Assembly (NCBI GenBank): GCA_024509875.1
Contig: JAMPIV010012421.1
Coordinates: forward strand, 372,001-436,000
DNA from: Oreohelix idahoensis
Lineage: Eukaryota > Mollusca > Gastropoda > Stylommatophora > Oreohelicidae
Reading direction: 5' to 3'
Length of the DNA: 64,000 bases
Under the pieces are notes generated by a model. The model ran no database searches. It saw only the letters and a program-made list of their open reading frames with translations, and was not told where the DNA came from. A program made the translations under genes and the position numbers. Below are positions 20,267 to 32,681 of the stretch, piece by piece; the stretch's first letter is position 1, and the number at the start of each line of letters is the position of its first letter.

Positions 20267-21946
20267 TTATGTAGGCTTGAATTTCTTTGCAGTCGACTTT
20301 CGTCGGGGAATGGCATGGCGTACATCGCGATGAAGCATCCAACAATAATCGGCAAGCATGGTCACACTCCACCGTCCTTGATAACGTGACTCCATTACGG
20401 CGATATCTTGATGGAATCGTTCTCCATGTTCATCGCTGACTTCGCCAAGGTTGTCAGGGAAAAAGTCAAGATGTGAATCGAGCAAATGGATTTTGAGGGA
20501 CATGTTACAGCCCATAATTCTGTATGCATCTATGCACTGCTTAACAATATGCAACATAGTCAACAGATTTGTGATTTCCCAGAAAGTTATCGACGATCGA
20601 TTTGAATGCCATCCATGCGCGAAGTTCACTACCATGTAACAAGTTCTCGAATTGTTTGTCTGCAATAACTTTCCTAATCTGAGGTCCTACAAAGATACCT
20701 TCCTTTATCTTTGCATCGCTAAATTGCGGAAACTTTTCTCGAAGATAAGTGAAAGCTTTGCTCGTTTTATCTAACGCTTTTACAAAATTCTTCATGAGCC
20801 CCAACTTTATATGTAACAGTGGTAAAATGAAGCTGTCTTTGTTAACTAATGGCTCGTGTATTACATTTTTATGCCCGAGCTGCATACGATCCCGGATAGG
20901 CCACACCTTTCTTGCATAATGTTCCTGTCTGTTGCGGCTGTCCCATTCACATCGGAAGCAACAAAATTTAGTATACCCAGTCTGCATGCCCGTGAGAATG
21001 CAATGACCTTAGGTCTCCACAAATCCGCCATTGGTAGTCATTGTACTTTATTTTTTCCAAACGTATAGCCATATTGTCATAAGTTTCTTTCATATGAACA
21101 GAGTAGGTGACTGGAATTGATGAAAATAAGTTTTTGTTATGCAATAACACAGCTTTTAGACTAGTCTTGGAAGAATCGATGAAAAGTCGCCATTCGTTGA
21201 CTATGTGCTTATGACCGAGGTGCACCATTAGACCGTTTACATCTTTGCAATAGCAAATGTCATCATCCATCTCAAAGTATTGAACAAGTTCTCTGTGTCT
21301 ATGACGAAATTTAGATATCGGAGTATTGGGCGCTAAAAGATTCCATTCTTTGAGTCGCGAACCGAGTAATTCCGCTTGTCCTTTGGTAAGAGCGAGATCA
21401 CGTATTAGATCTGAAAGTCCTGAATGGTTAATTAAGTAAACACTATCATTCACCGGTATGTAATCTGAGTCAGAATTAGTTTCTAATGCAGGTAAACTAT
21501 CACTTTCTGATGGTTCATTCACGTCCAACGGATTATGTTCTGGTGGTACTTGGATCGGACACGTGATTGGATCATGAGGCACTGGTTTCGAAACCAATTC
21601 AATATTTGAATAAACCACAGACTTTCTAGTTTTAAAAGTGAAACCATGGATATTTGTCAAGCAGAAGTACAATCAGTAGTGTGATTTGTATGTTCACGCC
21701 ATATTACTGGCACTCCAAAAGGCATCGACTTATGCTTCAGCGATTTTCGTAACCAACCTGCCAATGTATCGAACAAACTGCATTTGGCTACCAAGATTTA
21801 TTTGCATCATCAACTTTCGAATCGAAATAAAGTTCATATGCTTTCTTTAGTAATGGTGTAAAGTTTTTCTGGTCAACACGATCGGTAAAATATCTGCACA
21901 CGTAACAGAACAGATCAGCCGAATTTCTACAACTTCTAGAAGCCAT
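20267..21946 (-). pseudogene. Uncharacterised transposase family, copy A (CMC-like)
   Basis: From ATG at 21946: a Cys-bearing N-terminus (CRNSADLFCYVC, then KKAYELYF), a break near 21,780-21,680, then a long frame to 20,968 with GLSDLIRDLALTKGQAELLG, WRLFIDSSKTSLKAVLL and VHMKETYDN, and CGDL near 21,020. Another frame gives TKFCCFRCEWDSR and LLHIKLGLMKNFVKA, and the last (20665-20267) gives MSLKIHLLDSHLDFF, DEHGERFHQDI and MLADYCWML. These blocks match the ORF inside the TIR-bounded element at 54,074-56,091 in the same order, so this is a transposase by homology. Candidate acidic residues are in FIDSS, GDL and HGERF; which are catalytic is inference. At least two frameshifts. I found no matching CACTA ends around this copy. 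Confidence 0.7.
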
Positions 21947-23219
21947 ATTTTGCTCAGAATTATTTCAAAATACAGTAACTATTTGAAAAATCGCGTAACA
22001 TATGTCATGCATCTTTTAGCAGTATAAAAAGTAGAATTATGTTGCTTTTTATTAATTTTTAATAAGTTATATAGTAAAAATGAAACGGAGCAAATAACGG
22101 TTTCCCAAAAATATATTTATTCACACATATCTTAAGAACCCGACGTGATAGAGATAAACGGATTTCAGATTTGAAATCAGCGCAAGAAACTGACCTAAGA
22201 ACACTTATTCTTATATAAGAAAGAAAAATGTTGTTTGTCAGTGTTATTGTTGTGATTGTTTTTTTAATTTTAATAAACAACATAAACTTAATCGTTACGG
22301 TGTTGGACTACCCAAAGCCCATAAAATTTCCCCTATTTGTTTAAGATAGTTGTATCCACGTCGTCTGTGTGTCTGAAGCACCAAATCGGTGTGAGAGCAG
22401 AGGTGTGTCTGGAAACTGGCAAATAATTGTTTGACCAGTGGAGCCTGAAGAGTAGATTGAGAGAAACGATTTGTCGTAAATAAGTCGGTCTTTACTCTCC
22501 TCCAGCACTCTGTGGAACATCATATTTAATCTCTACATTTTCTATCACTGAGTTTTTTTCCCCATCATTCTACACTCTAAACCGGACTACTATTTCTAAG
22601 ACTCTTTCTCTCAAAATAAATTTACGACAGTAATCTAGCATGACCTGTAGTTAAAGTGGGAATAGTAGCACATTCAATAAGACAGTATGCACATGCTACC
22701 AGTCTAGCTGTTGTCTGGAGACATGGGCTGTGGAAAGGGGTAGCTAAGTGCAGAACCTGTTTTACAACTATCAGTAAAAGAGTGTTTCATACATTTATTT
22801 CCTCATGAAAGAAGGATTGTACCTTCTATGCTTTTTAAGAAGCATGGGGCTATCACAGCATTTGTGGTGGTGAATTCTCAAGTGGGCTGTTTTACCTGAT
22901 AAGATTGCAAGCCCTTAGTCACATCTTAAGCTGTGCCATTTTCCTCATATTTTGCCTTCTTATAGAACCCCTGAAACTACATAGATTTTTACCCATAGTG
23001 GCAGGTTACAATGGAAGATGGACTGATAGAATAAATGAACATAGGAATAAGTACCAAAACTGCACAAGATGATTTCACTGAAGGTTGGCTCAAGTAAAAG
23101 CTGCAAAAAATGTTAAATATAAGTTTCACAGGAAGAAAAGAACACTGTGAGAATCACTGGCATATTTATAGGGATACTGGAAATTAACTGTCTCTTAGCA
23201 GGTTGAGAATCCTCTAAGT
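21947..23219. other. Intergenic, nothing recognised
   Basis: About 1.3 kb of AT-rich sequence with short chance frames only. The first part may be the 5' flank of the decayed transposon at 20,267-21,946, but no terminal inverted repeat could be found. Confidence 0.4.
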
Positions 23220-23232
23220 AGTCTAAGAGCTT

Positions 23233-23500
23233 CCTCAGAAGAGACCCCGATGCCATCACAAGAACAGCTATGCTTTGGACCCCTGAAGGAAAGCGAAAGA
23301 GAGGCTGACCAAATGCAACCTGGCGGAGGACTGTGGAGGCTGAGATGCAAAGAATGAACCAGAGTTGGGGCACTGTACGAAGGATGGCCACCGACCGAGC
23401 AAAGTGGAATCAATTTGTTGTTGCCCTACAGGATGCCACTAGGCGTGATGGCCACTGACTGCTTTGACGGTCGGCGGCTAAGGATCAAAGAAGAACAAGA
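23233..23500 (+). mobile_element. LINE-B 3' fragment, 13-bp TSD
   Basis: Nearly identical to the last 268 bp of the LINE at 34,662-37,342 (tcctcagaagagaccccgatgcc... through ...ggatcaaagaagaacaag). It encodes the C-terminal end, with WTPEGKRKRG and RRMATDRAKWNQF. It is flanked by the 13-bp duplication AGTCTAAGAGCTT (23220-23232 and 23501-23513), so it is a heavily 5'-truncated but cleanly inserted copy. One TGA is seen in the GKRKRG*P region. Confidence 0.9.
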
Positions 23501-23513
23501 AGTCTAAGAGCTT

Positions 23514-24323
23514 ATAGGTATCTAGGCCACTGTTTCTTATGGTACTTAATTATTGGAAAGAATCCCCGTTGATTAAATACAAACATGTATTAGACATCAC
23601 AGTAACATCAAAGAAATGTCAATAACACTAATCTTGATTTCAGAAAAAAATTACAATGAACTTTTACTGATGAAAACAAAATGTCATATGTATACAGTTC
23701 AATCTAGTCTACACAGTTACTGAAAGTTCATCGTTAGGACTTTTAAGTAATTGAATTAAGTTGAGTGGTTCTACAAAGTTATTGATTTTTGATCATTAGG
23801 ACGTTTATGAAGTTGTTGGTTCATGGTGGTTTTACCTAATGTAGCTAGATTCCTGGATGCAATCACACTCACTCCTGATTTATCCAGGTGTTGGAAAAGG
23901 TTGTGTGGTATGTGTAGAACTGTCTCAGGGTTACAAAGCTTTCTTTCCCTGATCCAGGTTTCTTGTCATAGATGAAAATGGAAGCTCTTTGTGTAGAGTA
24001 CCCTAAATAACCACTTGGTTGTACTTTGTTGCTAAAAAACAAGATTTTGGCAATGGTAAGCCTTTGCAACTACCGCTGCTAGCTCTACAAAATGGGTTCT
24101 CTCGTGACCAAAGTTTTCGATTGCAGTATCTGGGCCTAGTGAGCTCAAGGGTTAAATACAAAAAAATCTCATTTTCAGCTGACAGATGTATGGGACCACA
24201 CACCATCTTTCCTAAACAATTTCTCATCTTAAATTAATGAAATCCTGAACACTCTTCCCTTGAAAGAGTCTCAAGGATATACATTTTCTTTACAATTGCT
24301 TCAGAGCATGAAAACTAATTATA
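23514..24323. other. Intergenic, nothing recognised
   Basis: About 800 bp of AT-rich sequence without a recognised element or gene. It abuts the Tc1 element. Confidence 0.4.
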
Positions 24324-25937
24324 CTACTCGTCAAAAGTCAAGGGCCACTTAGAAAAACCTTGGTTGAAACCATAAAACAAATCTGATATAAACGTAATTG
24401 GTATCAGTCAAAACGGCATTTATTGAATACCAAATTGACATGTCACGTAAAGAAATGGAAACACACATTCAAACGCAATGAAGCTGTGAAGTGTCTCACC
24501 CACCTTTTCAAAATTCACACAATAGATATTGGACAAATAGACATTTCAAAATCGGGTATGACCACCGTGTGCAGCAAGGCATTCAAGACAGCGTAGACGC
24601 ATCGAGTCCACAAGGGTCCGAAGAGTATCCTGAGGAACAGCTTGCCATTCCTGAAGCAGAAATGCAGTCAGCTGTGCAACATCCATTGGCAGGGGGTGAT
24701 TTGTTGACAATCTTCGACCAAGGACATCCCAGAGGTGCTCAATCGGAGAAAGGTCAGGTGAATGAGCTGGCCACGCCATCCTGATGATCCCATGTTGCTA
24801 AATAAACTCATTCACCACACGAGCTCGATGGGGTCTAGCGTTATCATCTTGGAGGATGGCATTACCACCTATGGCCTCCAGAGCAGGCTGAACAATTGGT
24901 CTCAAGATTTCGTTCTGGTATCTTGGGCCGGTCAAGTTGCCTTGGATGATGTACAGTGGGGTCCTGCCGTGTCTGTAGAAGCCTTCCCAGACCATGACAG
25001 AACCCCTACCATAACGATCCACCTCTCAAATTGTGTCATCAGTAAATCGCTCTCCTGGTCGTCATCAAACTCGAATCCTGCCATCATTGAATGACACAGT
25101 GAAGCGAGATTCATCAGTGAAGAGAACTTGACTCCATTGTTGCCTTGTCCATCGGATGTGCTCGCGACACCAAGCAACACGGGCTCTGCGATGAGCAGGA
25201 GTTAGAGGGATTCTGACTGCAGGACGTCGAGCTGCCAGTCCAAATTCATGTAAACGTCAGCGAATGGTGCTTTGACTGACATTAACGTTTACAGTTTGTC
25301 TCAGCTGACATCTTAGAGTGGAACAAGTCACTGTTCGATGGCGCAGGGCTGACAACAAGAGGTACCGGTCATCATGTCTATTGGTGCATCTAGGGCGACC
25401 TGGCCGGCGTTGATCCTCCACACTTCCTGTGGCCTGAAATTTCTGCAAAATTCTTTGGATAGTAGAGTGTGACACTGCAAGCCGTCTAGCAACATCACGG
25501 ACAGATAAACCACTTTCAACCCACGCTATAGCCCTCATTCTTTGTAAGGTGTCAAGAATTCTTCTCGGTGGCATGGTTTTTGCAAGTGATGAAACTACCC
25601 TAAGTCTGCTGATTGTAAAACAAATTAAGAGTGAACTCTGTTCACGAAAAGTCGCCATTGCACGTGGAATGTCAATCAGCACGATTACTTTACCTGTTTG
25701 GTTGTACGGAAGTTTGAAAAAACAGATTAAAAATGTGAATTTATGGTCAGCAAACCAAATTGCACGTGATCACCATGGTTGTCGGTGAGTTGTTTTTATG
25801 CTTAACGTGCATAGAGGACTGTCAGAGGAAGATATTGCACCCATTTTTACTAAAAACTTCCTTCATTTAACCATTCTATGCGCTTATATAAAAGTGTATT
25901 GAAAATAATAGGGTGGCCCTTGACTTTTGACGAGTAG
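24324..25937 (-). mobile_element. Tc1-type transposon with TIRs
   Basis: The ends are inverted copies of CTACTCGTCAAAAGTCAAGG (left from 24324; right arm ends at 25937), continuing GCCAC. TA dinucleotides border both ends inside a TATA context, consistent with the TA target. The 1614-bp length is usual for Tc1. It contains one minus-strand transposase, inactivated. The full-length LINE at 25,972 begins only ~35 bp beyond its right end. Confidence 0.9.
24546..25574 (-). pseudogene. Tc1 transposase (DD34E), inactivated
   Basis: The start MPPRRILDTLQRMRAIAWV at 25574 matches Tc1 N-termini. The paired-type helix-turn-helix follows (LSVRDVARRLAVSHSTIQRIL, then RRPGRPR). The catalytic core has FTDESRF, DDNARPHRA and PAHSPDLSPIEHLWD, i.e. 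DD34E spacing. A TGA occurs at about 25,257 (SQSTIR*RLHEFG) and another near 25,030 (DDTI*EVDRYG), with frame changes around 25,100. The ~36 codons before 25574 read as 5' UTR. It would cut and paste the element at TA sites if intact; this copy is dead. Confidence 0.9.
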
Positions 25938-26573
25938 TATACAATCACTACTACTGCAAAGTAGCCACCATCTCCACGATATCAAAACCTCTAACGTAGC
26001 CATTCGCCTTGAGCACGCAGCGTTCGCACACAACCGGGAGAACTACAAACCAGATAAGTTGAATTTAATTTATTTGCTGTTTCTATTTTGTATACAATTT
26101 AAGCAGTTAGTATAATTGTTGATTGCTTGATACTGGCTAGGAGTGATAATATAAATTAGGAATAGCCATACATTAAATTTAAAAAAAAAACAAATAAATT
26201 TTAATAGGCCCAGGCGCCACGTGCTTTCCATTGTGTGGTACGGTAGACATTTTTACTTTACTTAACTCATCAGAAAATAGCAAAAAGTTGAATCATCCTA
26301 AACTGTAATCATAGATCCTAGTAGTGTTAATCAATTATTAATAATAAATATTAGTGATTAAGGAAATTTTAGATGTGCCAGATCAAAAGATTTGAACCAA
26401 AATAGACCAACTTCTAAGAATAAGAACAAGATAGCACAATAAAATAATTAAATTAATAATAACAAAATAAAAGAAAGGGAGCTTAAAGAAATAGGAAAGA
26501 ACAATAAGTAAAAAAAAAAAAAAAAAAAAAATTAAATTAAAATAGGAAATTAGGACATAGCTCATAACCAAAC

Positions 26574-28157
26574 ATGGCACCTATAGTCCTAACTAGATCA
26601 CAGTCAGGTGAAGGCAAAACGTGGGCAGAAGCAGTTAAAACCAAAGATAGGGACACCAGGCACGATAAACTAGAAGAGAATAGTCAGGCCCCCATAGAAG
26701 AAATTTCTAACCAAAAAAATAGCAATGAAAGTACCAAAGAAGACTCAAGACATAAAGCAACCCAGGCAGTTTCCCAAAATAAAGATGGAGTAAACATATG
26801 TCGTTTAAAGATAACACAAGTAGCTGGTGAGGCTGTAAAGATCAAGGCACTAGATGAAGACAAAATTATAAACATCCTTGATCCTGTGTTAGGCAAAAAG
26901 GCGATAGCCAAAATTTCCAAAACTCATTTTGGCATAATAATTACCCCAAATCAGAGTGACAGAATAAAAGAGATGTTAGAGGAACTCAAAGTAGAAGCAA
27001 AAACAGTGACTCTTGCACACGACATAGAAGTAAAGATAGAGCTAGCAAAAGAGACCAGTAGATGTGTGTTAAAAGGGATAAACACTACCCTTCCAAGCGA
27101 GGAAGTTATGAACATCCTCGCAAAACATAACCCAGACATAAAGCTGGTACACGTGGACAGAATAATGGTGAAAGGGAGTATTGTAACCCCAGTGGTTATA
27201 ATAACGGCAGAAGGGAGGGAAACCCCTAAAACGCTACTATTTGGGAAAACCAAGAAGCACACCGAAGCTTACATTCCCCCTGTGCTACAGTGCTCCAACT
27301 GTCTGAAATTCGGCCACGGAAGGAACAATTGTAAGGGGAAAACAGTTTGTAGGTACTGTTCCAGTAATCACCCTTCTACACAGTGTGAAAAGGCAAAGGC
27401 AGATACCGACTACAAAAAGGCGAATGGAAACAGAAAATGTATCAATTGTAAAGGGAACCACAGTGCCAGGTTTCAGGGCTGTCCAGTATACCAGCAAACA
27501 AAACAAGCACTAAAAGAATCCATCCTAACAAGAAAACCATTTAAAACAGTAATGAAAGAAATAAAAGAAAACACACAAAACACAAACAGTAAAGTTGCAG
27601 AAGAAATCAAGTCTCTTAAAGAAGAAATTAAAACTATTAAAACGCAGCAGTCAAAAGAACAGAAAATAACTAACAAAACAAAAGAAAACAGCCAGCCAGA
27701 CAGTTCAGCTACAACACTGGAAAATGGGAATTCACTGAAAAGTGCAGAGGCATTGCTTCAAGAAGTGAAAGCCATACAGTACCAAATTTCCCAGGATATA
27801 GCTAAACTGACTGTACTGAAAGAAGAAAATGAAATGATACTAGTCAAACTGTCCAAACAAAAAGAAGAAAGTGAAATAATACTAAAAAGAATGGAAAGTG
27901 AAAAACAGGAGATTAACATAGGGAGAGAAGGGAATGTAGCATTGGATGAAAATGGGAAAGTGGTCAAAAAGAACAAAAGGCAACAGGAAAACAAAAGCAA
28001 CCTAGAAGAAACTATCAAAGAAACTATCAAAAAACATTTTGAGGCACATTTACCACACTTAGCGGAAGAAGTTAGGGATATAATGACAAGTTTAAATAGG
28101 GATTTTCTTGAGAACTTGATGGATAGTGGGTCCACAAGTACAGGAAAGGCAGAATAA
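26574..28157 (+). CDS. LINE ORF1 protein (Gag-like, zinc knuckles)
   Basis: An intact 527-codon frame. The N-terminal ~90 residues are polar. The middle resembles the RNA-binding domain of I/Jockey ORF1 proteins. Three CCHC-like knuckles follow at about residues 240-305: CSNCLKFGHGRNNC, CRYCSSNHPSTQC and CINCKGNHSARFQGC. The C-terminal ~200 residues are Lys/Glu-rich and predicted coiled coil (EEIKSLKEEIKTIK and similar). It would bind LINE RNA and form the ribonucleoprotein. The first ATG after the 5' UTR is used. Its intact state suggests a recent insertion. Confidence 0.9.
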   Translation: MAPIVLTRSQSGEGKTWAEAVKTKDRDTRHDKLEENSQAPIEEISNQKNSNESTKEDSRHKATQAVSQNKDGVNICRLKITQVAGEAVKIKALDEDKIINILDPVLGKKAIAKISKTHFGIIITPNQSDRIKEMLEELKVEAKTVTLAHDIEVKIELAKETSRCVLKGINTTLPSEEVMNILAKHNPDIKLVHVDRIMVKGSIVTPVVIITAEGRETPKTLLFGKTKKHTEAYIPPVLQCSNCLKFGHGRNNCKGKTVCRYCSSNHPSTQCEKAKADTDYKKANGNRKCINCKGNHSARFQGCPVYQQTKQALKESILTRKPFKTVMKEIKENTQNTNSKVAEEIKSLKEEIKTIKTQQSKEQKITNKTKENSQPDSSATTLENGNSLKSAEALLQEVKAIQYQISQDIAKLTVLKEENEMILVKLSKQKEESEIILKRMESEKQEINIGREGNVALDENGKVVKKNKRQQENKSNLEETIKETIKKHFEAHLPHLAEEVRDIMTSLNRDFLENLMDSGSTSTGKAE

Positions 28158-28196
28158 GAGCAAATTTGATAGCTACCAAAATAAAAGGTACACTAG

Positions 28197-31100
28197 ATGA
28201 TGTTAAAATTCAATTTAGAAAGATTTAGAATTATCCAGTGGAATTGTAGGGGTATTAAAAAAAATTTTGCACCCCTACTATCAGAGACTGGAGGAAATAC
28301 TGATATATATGCTCTTCAAGAGACCCATTTAAACCCAAATAATAGATATAGTTGTAAGGGCTTTAAGATACTTAGACACGATAGGAAAGAAGGTAGAGGA
28401 GGAGGTGTTGCAGTATTAGTTAGCGAAAAATTTAAAATCATAGACTGGGAAGTATTTAATACAACCAATATAGAAGGTATCCAGGTTACTATAGCAGCTG
28501 AACCAAACAATCTAACAATTCTAAATGTATATGCTAAAGATGGCACAATTAAAGATGAAGAAATACTAGCCATAAGCACCAGACTAGGTCCCAAAACAAT
28601 CATAGTAGGCGATTTTAATTCCCATCATTGTGCTTGGGGTGGACAACATGCAGATAATGCAGGAAAATGCCTACTTGACTTCATAGAAAACAATGAACTA
28701 CTAATACTAAATGATGGATCTGCAACAAGAATTAATCCACAAGCTAATAGGGCAGACTCAGCAATAGACATAAGTATAGCAACTAACAACCTAGCGAATG
28801 TAAATTGGGAAGTGTTACAAGACACAAACTCAGATCATCTGCCCATTGTAATAACCATGCATGAAAATGTCATTCCAAACCCAGAACCAGAGAAACCTAC
28901 CTTCAACTATAAAAAAGCAAACTGGGAAGCTTTCCAATCAGAGCTGGAGGTGATGGAATATAAAGACATGGAATCAGATGATACTGACTTGTGGGCAGAA
29001 ACACTGACCAATGAAATTCTGAAAATAGCAATAAAGTATATACCAAATAAAAATATGCCACAACACCTTAAACCAATAAGTAACATTAATAAGAAAAGAG
29101 AAACTCAATGGAATAAAGAACCAGTTGCCTGGTGGAATAAAAGCTGTGCAGAAATTCATGAGAGAAAAAAAAGGGCCTTACAAAAATATAGAAATAACAG
29201 AACAGAAGAAAACTATGATAAGTATAAACTTATTAGGAATGAATCTAACAGAATAATATTCAAAGCCAAAGAAACTAACTGGAAGGAGTTTTGTCAGTCA
29301 CTTAAACCTAGCACTCAAATTAGAGAAGTATGGAAAAAGCTTAAGGCAATCAAAGGGAACAATAAGAAAACAATAATGCCAACAATCAAACTACCAAAGA
29401 GAGCAGAAACAGATAAAGAAAAAGCTAATGCCCTTGCCGAGTATTTCTATAAAGTCAGTGCAAAAAGTAGCCTTGGACAGGAAGAAAATGAGAGAAGAGA
29501 AAGACTTAGGATACAGTTTTTAAAAGAACTACCAGACCAGATAGATGAAACAAACTATTTAGATGCTGATATAACAGAGGAAGAAGTAACTAATGCAATA
29601 AAAGATAAATCTAATACTGCCTCAGGGCAAGATATACTTAGTTATGAAATCCTTAAGAAAGTACCCAAAAGAACTATAAACATAATAACTTCACTTTATA
29701 AAAAAATCTGGAACTTAGGAAAGATACCAAAAGCATGGAAAGTAGCTATGATAGTACCCATTCTAAAACCCAATAAGGAAGCCCATGATGTAAGTTCATA
29801 TAGGCCTATCTCCTTAACATCACAACTAGGTAAATACTGGAAACTGTTGTGAATAAAAGAGTTAAATTCTACCTAGAAAAAAACCAGTTATATAGCCCAA
29901 ACCAGTCAGGGTTTAGAGCAGACAGAAGTACAGTAGACCAGCTTGTAAGATTAGAACATGATGTAAAGCTAGGGTTCAAGAGGAAAGAGAAAACAGTGGC
30001 AGTCTTTCTAGATGTAGCTAGAGCATATGATGAATGCTGGCGAGATGGAGCTCTTTACAAAATGAAAAAGATTGGCATTACTGGTAAAACCTATAGGTAT
30101 CTAGAAAACTTTTTACAGGACAGGTATTTTGCTGTACAGGTGAATAATGATAGGTCAGAAATATATGAACAACAGAATGGGATTCCTCAAGGATCAGTGA
30201 TCTCTCCTTCAATTTTCACTATAGCTGTAAATGATTTAGCAGATGAATTTAATGACATAAAGAATGCAGTATCACAATTTGCAGATGACTGTGCCATTTG
30301 GCGATCTGGAAAAAACTTGGACCATGTTTACAAAAAACTTCAAAATCAAATAGACAAAGTTTCAGAGTGGATGAAAAGTTGGGGCTTCCAAATTAATGTA
30401 AACAAAACAGTAGGTATGATTTTCAGCAAAGGAAATTTAAAAAAAAAAATAACAAAATCAATATAACCATTAAAGGACAGAAAATATGTACCTCCTCAAC
30501 AACTAGATTTCTGGGCATAACTTTAGATAAACAACTAAATTATAATAAACATATAGACAATTTGGTAGAAAGCTGTAGGGGACCCCTAAATATACTAAGG
30601 ATTGTAAAAGGTAATGGATGGGGGGCCAGCAATAAAATAATGCTTATGTTCTACAAGTCCTTCATCAGGGGGAAACTGGATTATGCCAGCATAGTCTATG
30701 ACTCAGCTGCAGCTTCTAACAAAGCAAAACTGGACAGGATTCAAAATGCAGCCATGAGAACTATTACAGGTGCATTTATATCGACACCAGTAGAAGCTCT
30801 AGAAGTAGCTCTCGGCATACCTCCCCTTGGTCTAAGACGGAAAGAACTGAGATTAAATTATTGGAGTAAAGTAGCACAAGAAGTGACCCACCCAGCACAT
30901 AAAGCATTTGTCAAAAAACCAACCAAGTGTATGGGACGTCCCCTTAAATAAAGATAGATATCCAACAGGGTGGAGAACTATAGAAGACCTAATGCAGTTC
31001 AAAGAACTATCAAACACAATTGAAAATAGTAATAAATACAGAAGCAAAATACCACCATGGGAACTAAAAACACCAATCATAGACTACTCACTTACTGAAA

Positions 31101-32008
31101 AGATCAAACAAAACATAGAAGATAAGGAAGCCAAAATGATAAGTAGAAAGTTCATAGATCAACTAACTAAACAAAGTCTGGCCGTCTACACTGATGGATC
31201 CAAGGGCGATAGTGGGCAACTAGGTGCCGGAATTGTAATACCACAATGGGGAATAAAAAAGAGCTACAGTGTAACTGAAGGGGCTTCGATTTTTACCGCA
31301 GCGATGGTAGCAATTCTTAAAAGTTTAGAAATAATCGAAGATAACCCACCAGAAGCTGTTACGATATTTACAGACTCACTATCATCACTACAAGCACTAG
31401 AACACCCAGGTAAATGTAGCCGGCCAGACATAAAGGAAGAAATTCTAGCAATTAATACATCACTAGAGAACAGAGGATGTAGTGTGAGGCTAGTGTGGGT
31501 TCCAGCACACATAGGTATAGCTGGCAACGAGTTGGCAGACCAGAATGCCAAGAAGGGAAGAACAAGTAAAAACAATATAAAAACAGGACTGGGAAGGTCA
31601 GAGATCAAGAGCCAAGTGAAGGAAACTATAAACGAGGAATGGAAGACAACATGGAAGGAAAGTAGAAAAGGCAGACACGCGTTCAAACTGCTGAAAGAAC
31701 CAACGAGGACATGCCAGGTCAGAGAAGAATTAAAGATACCATCGAACAAAAAACTGTGGCGTCTCCGACTCGGTGCAGCATACTTCATGGTAGAAGAACC
31801 ACACTGCCAAGAATGTCAGGAAGAGAATGACATAGACCACTACCTGATCCAATGTAAAAAGTATGAACAACAAAGGCTTGAATTAAAAACTTACTATAGA
31901 AATCACAATATAGACTTAACAGGTAATAAGGTTTTAAGTATAGATGCCCCAAGAGATGCCCAATCAATACTTAAAAGATATATACATAAAACAAAGGAAA
32001 AAATATAA
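28197..32008 (+). pseudogene. LINE ORF2: endonuclease, RT, RNase H (3 frameshifts)
   Basis: The APE-type endonuclease fills the first ~230 residues (IIQWNCRG, LQETH, GDFNSHH, SDHLPI). RT follows: YRPISLTS, NQSGFRADRSTVDQ, FLDVARAYD, GIPQGSVISPS and FADDCAIW. RNase H lies near residues 1000-1130: VYTDGSK, FTDSLSSLQAL and VPAHIGIAGNELAD. A Cys/His tail (CQECQEENDIDHYLIQCKKY) ends the protein at 32008. Frame breaks are near 29,840 (one base missing, GKYWKLL versus the expected LETVVNKR), at the A11 run near 30,441, and at the A6 run near 30,915. All domains and catalytic motifs survive. The protein nicks the target and primes reverse transcription there. Confidence 0.9.
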
Positions 32009-32455
32009 GGTTAGAACTTCAGGAAAATCATCCAACTAAATAGAAATTAAGCAGCAAGAACTAACAAAGCATTAACAAACAAAAAATAACTACTCATAGG
32101 ACAAGGAAAGACAAGGTATTAAAAAAAAAAAGGGACAACAACTCAAAAAGAACAAATACTAATACAAATTAAAACCAAGTGTAAAGGACAATAGTTATCT
32201 AGAAACAATACAAAAGAGAAAATAAAATTGACAAATACTAATATAAATAAAAATCAGCAACTGCAAAAGACAACAGTTATTTAAATTGAATACAAAATTA
32301 GTAAATAAAATGACACTAAATACCCCAATTATAACCAACTTTCAGGTTGAACAGGGTAGACCAAGATGGAACGAGAAGAGGCAACAATGATCAGATGTTG
32401 AGTGCCCGATCTCCACCCATCAATTCATCAAAACAACAACAACAGTAGCCACCAT

Positions 32456-32681
32456 ATCAATTACATCCCATTAATGTTAGCTGCCCAGCAACTATCTGTT
32501 CTATTCAAGCCAGCAAGCACTTTGCACAGATGAAGGAAATTGATTGTAACAAGCTATTTTTGAACAACCATATAATCAATAGCTCTGTGCAGGTGAAAGA
32601 AGATTTAGTGTGAAGTCAGGCCCACAGGTACGGTAATTTATTGAACATTCCTTTATAAAGTAATTAAGTTAAGTTTAATGA
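32456..32681. other. Short spacer between LINEs
   Basis: No gene or repeat recognised. It ends with TTAATGA (32675-32681), the left target copy of the next LINE fragment. Confidence 0.5.

Larger units (their letters stand above)
25972..32443 (+). mobile_element. Full-length I/Nimb-like LINE
   Basis: The 12-bp duplication AGTAGCCACCAT occurs at 25960-25971 and 32444-32455, defining a complete 6472-bp insertion. It has a ~600-bp 5' UTR, ORF1 (26574-28157), a 39-nt spacer, ORF2 (28197-32008) with endonuclease, RT and RNase H, a ~435-bp 3' UTR with AT-rich imperfect repeats, and a CAA-repeat 3' tail. ORF1 with zinc knuckles plus an RNase H domain in ORF2 fits the I group (I/Nimb/LOA-type). The exact clade needs a tree. 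ORF1 is open; ORF2 has three single-base frameshifts, two in A runs. Confidence 0.9.
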
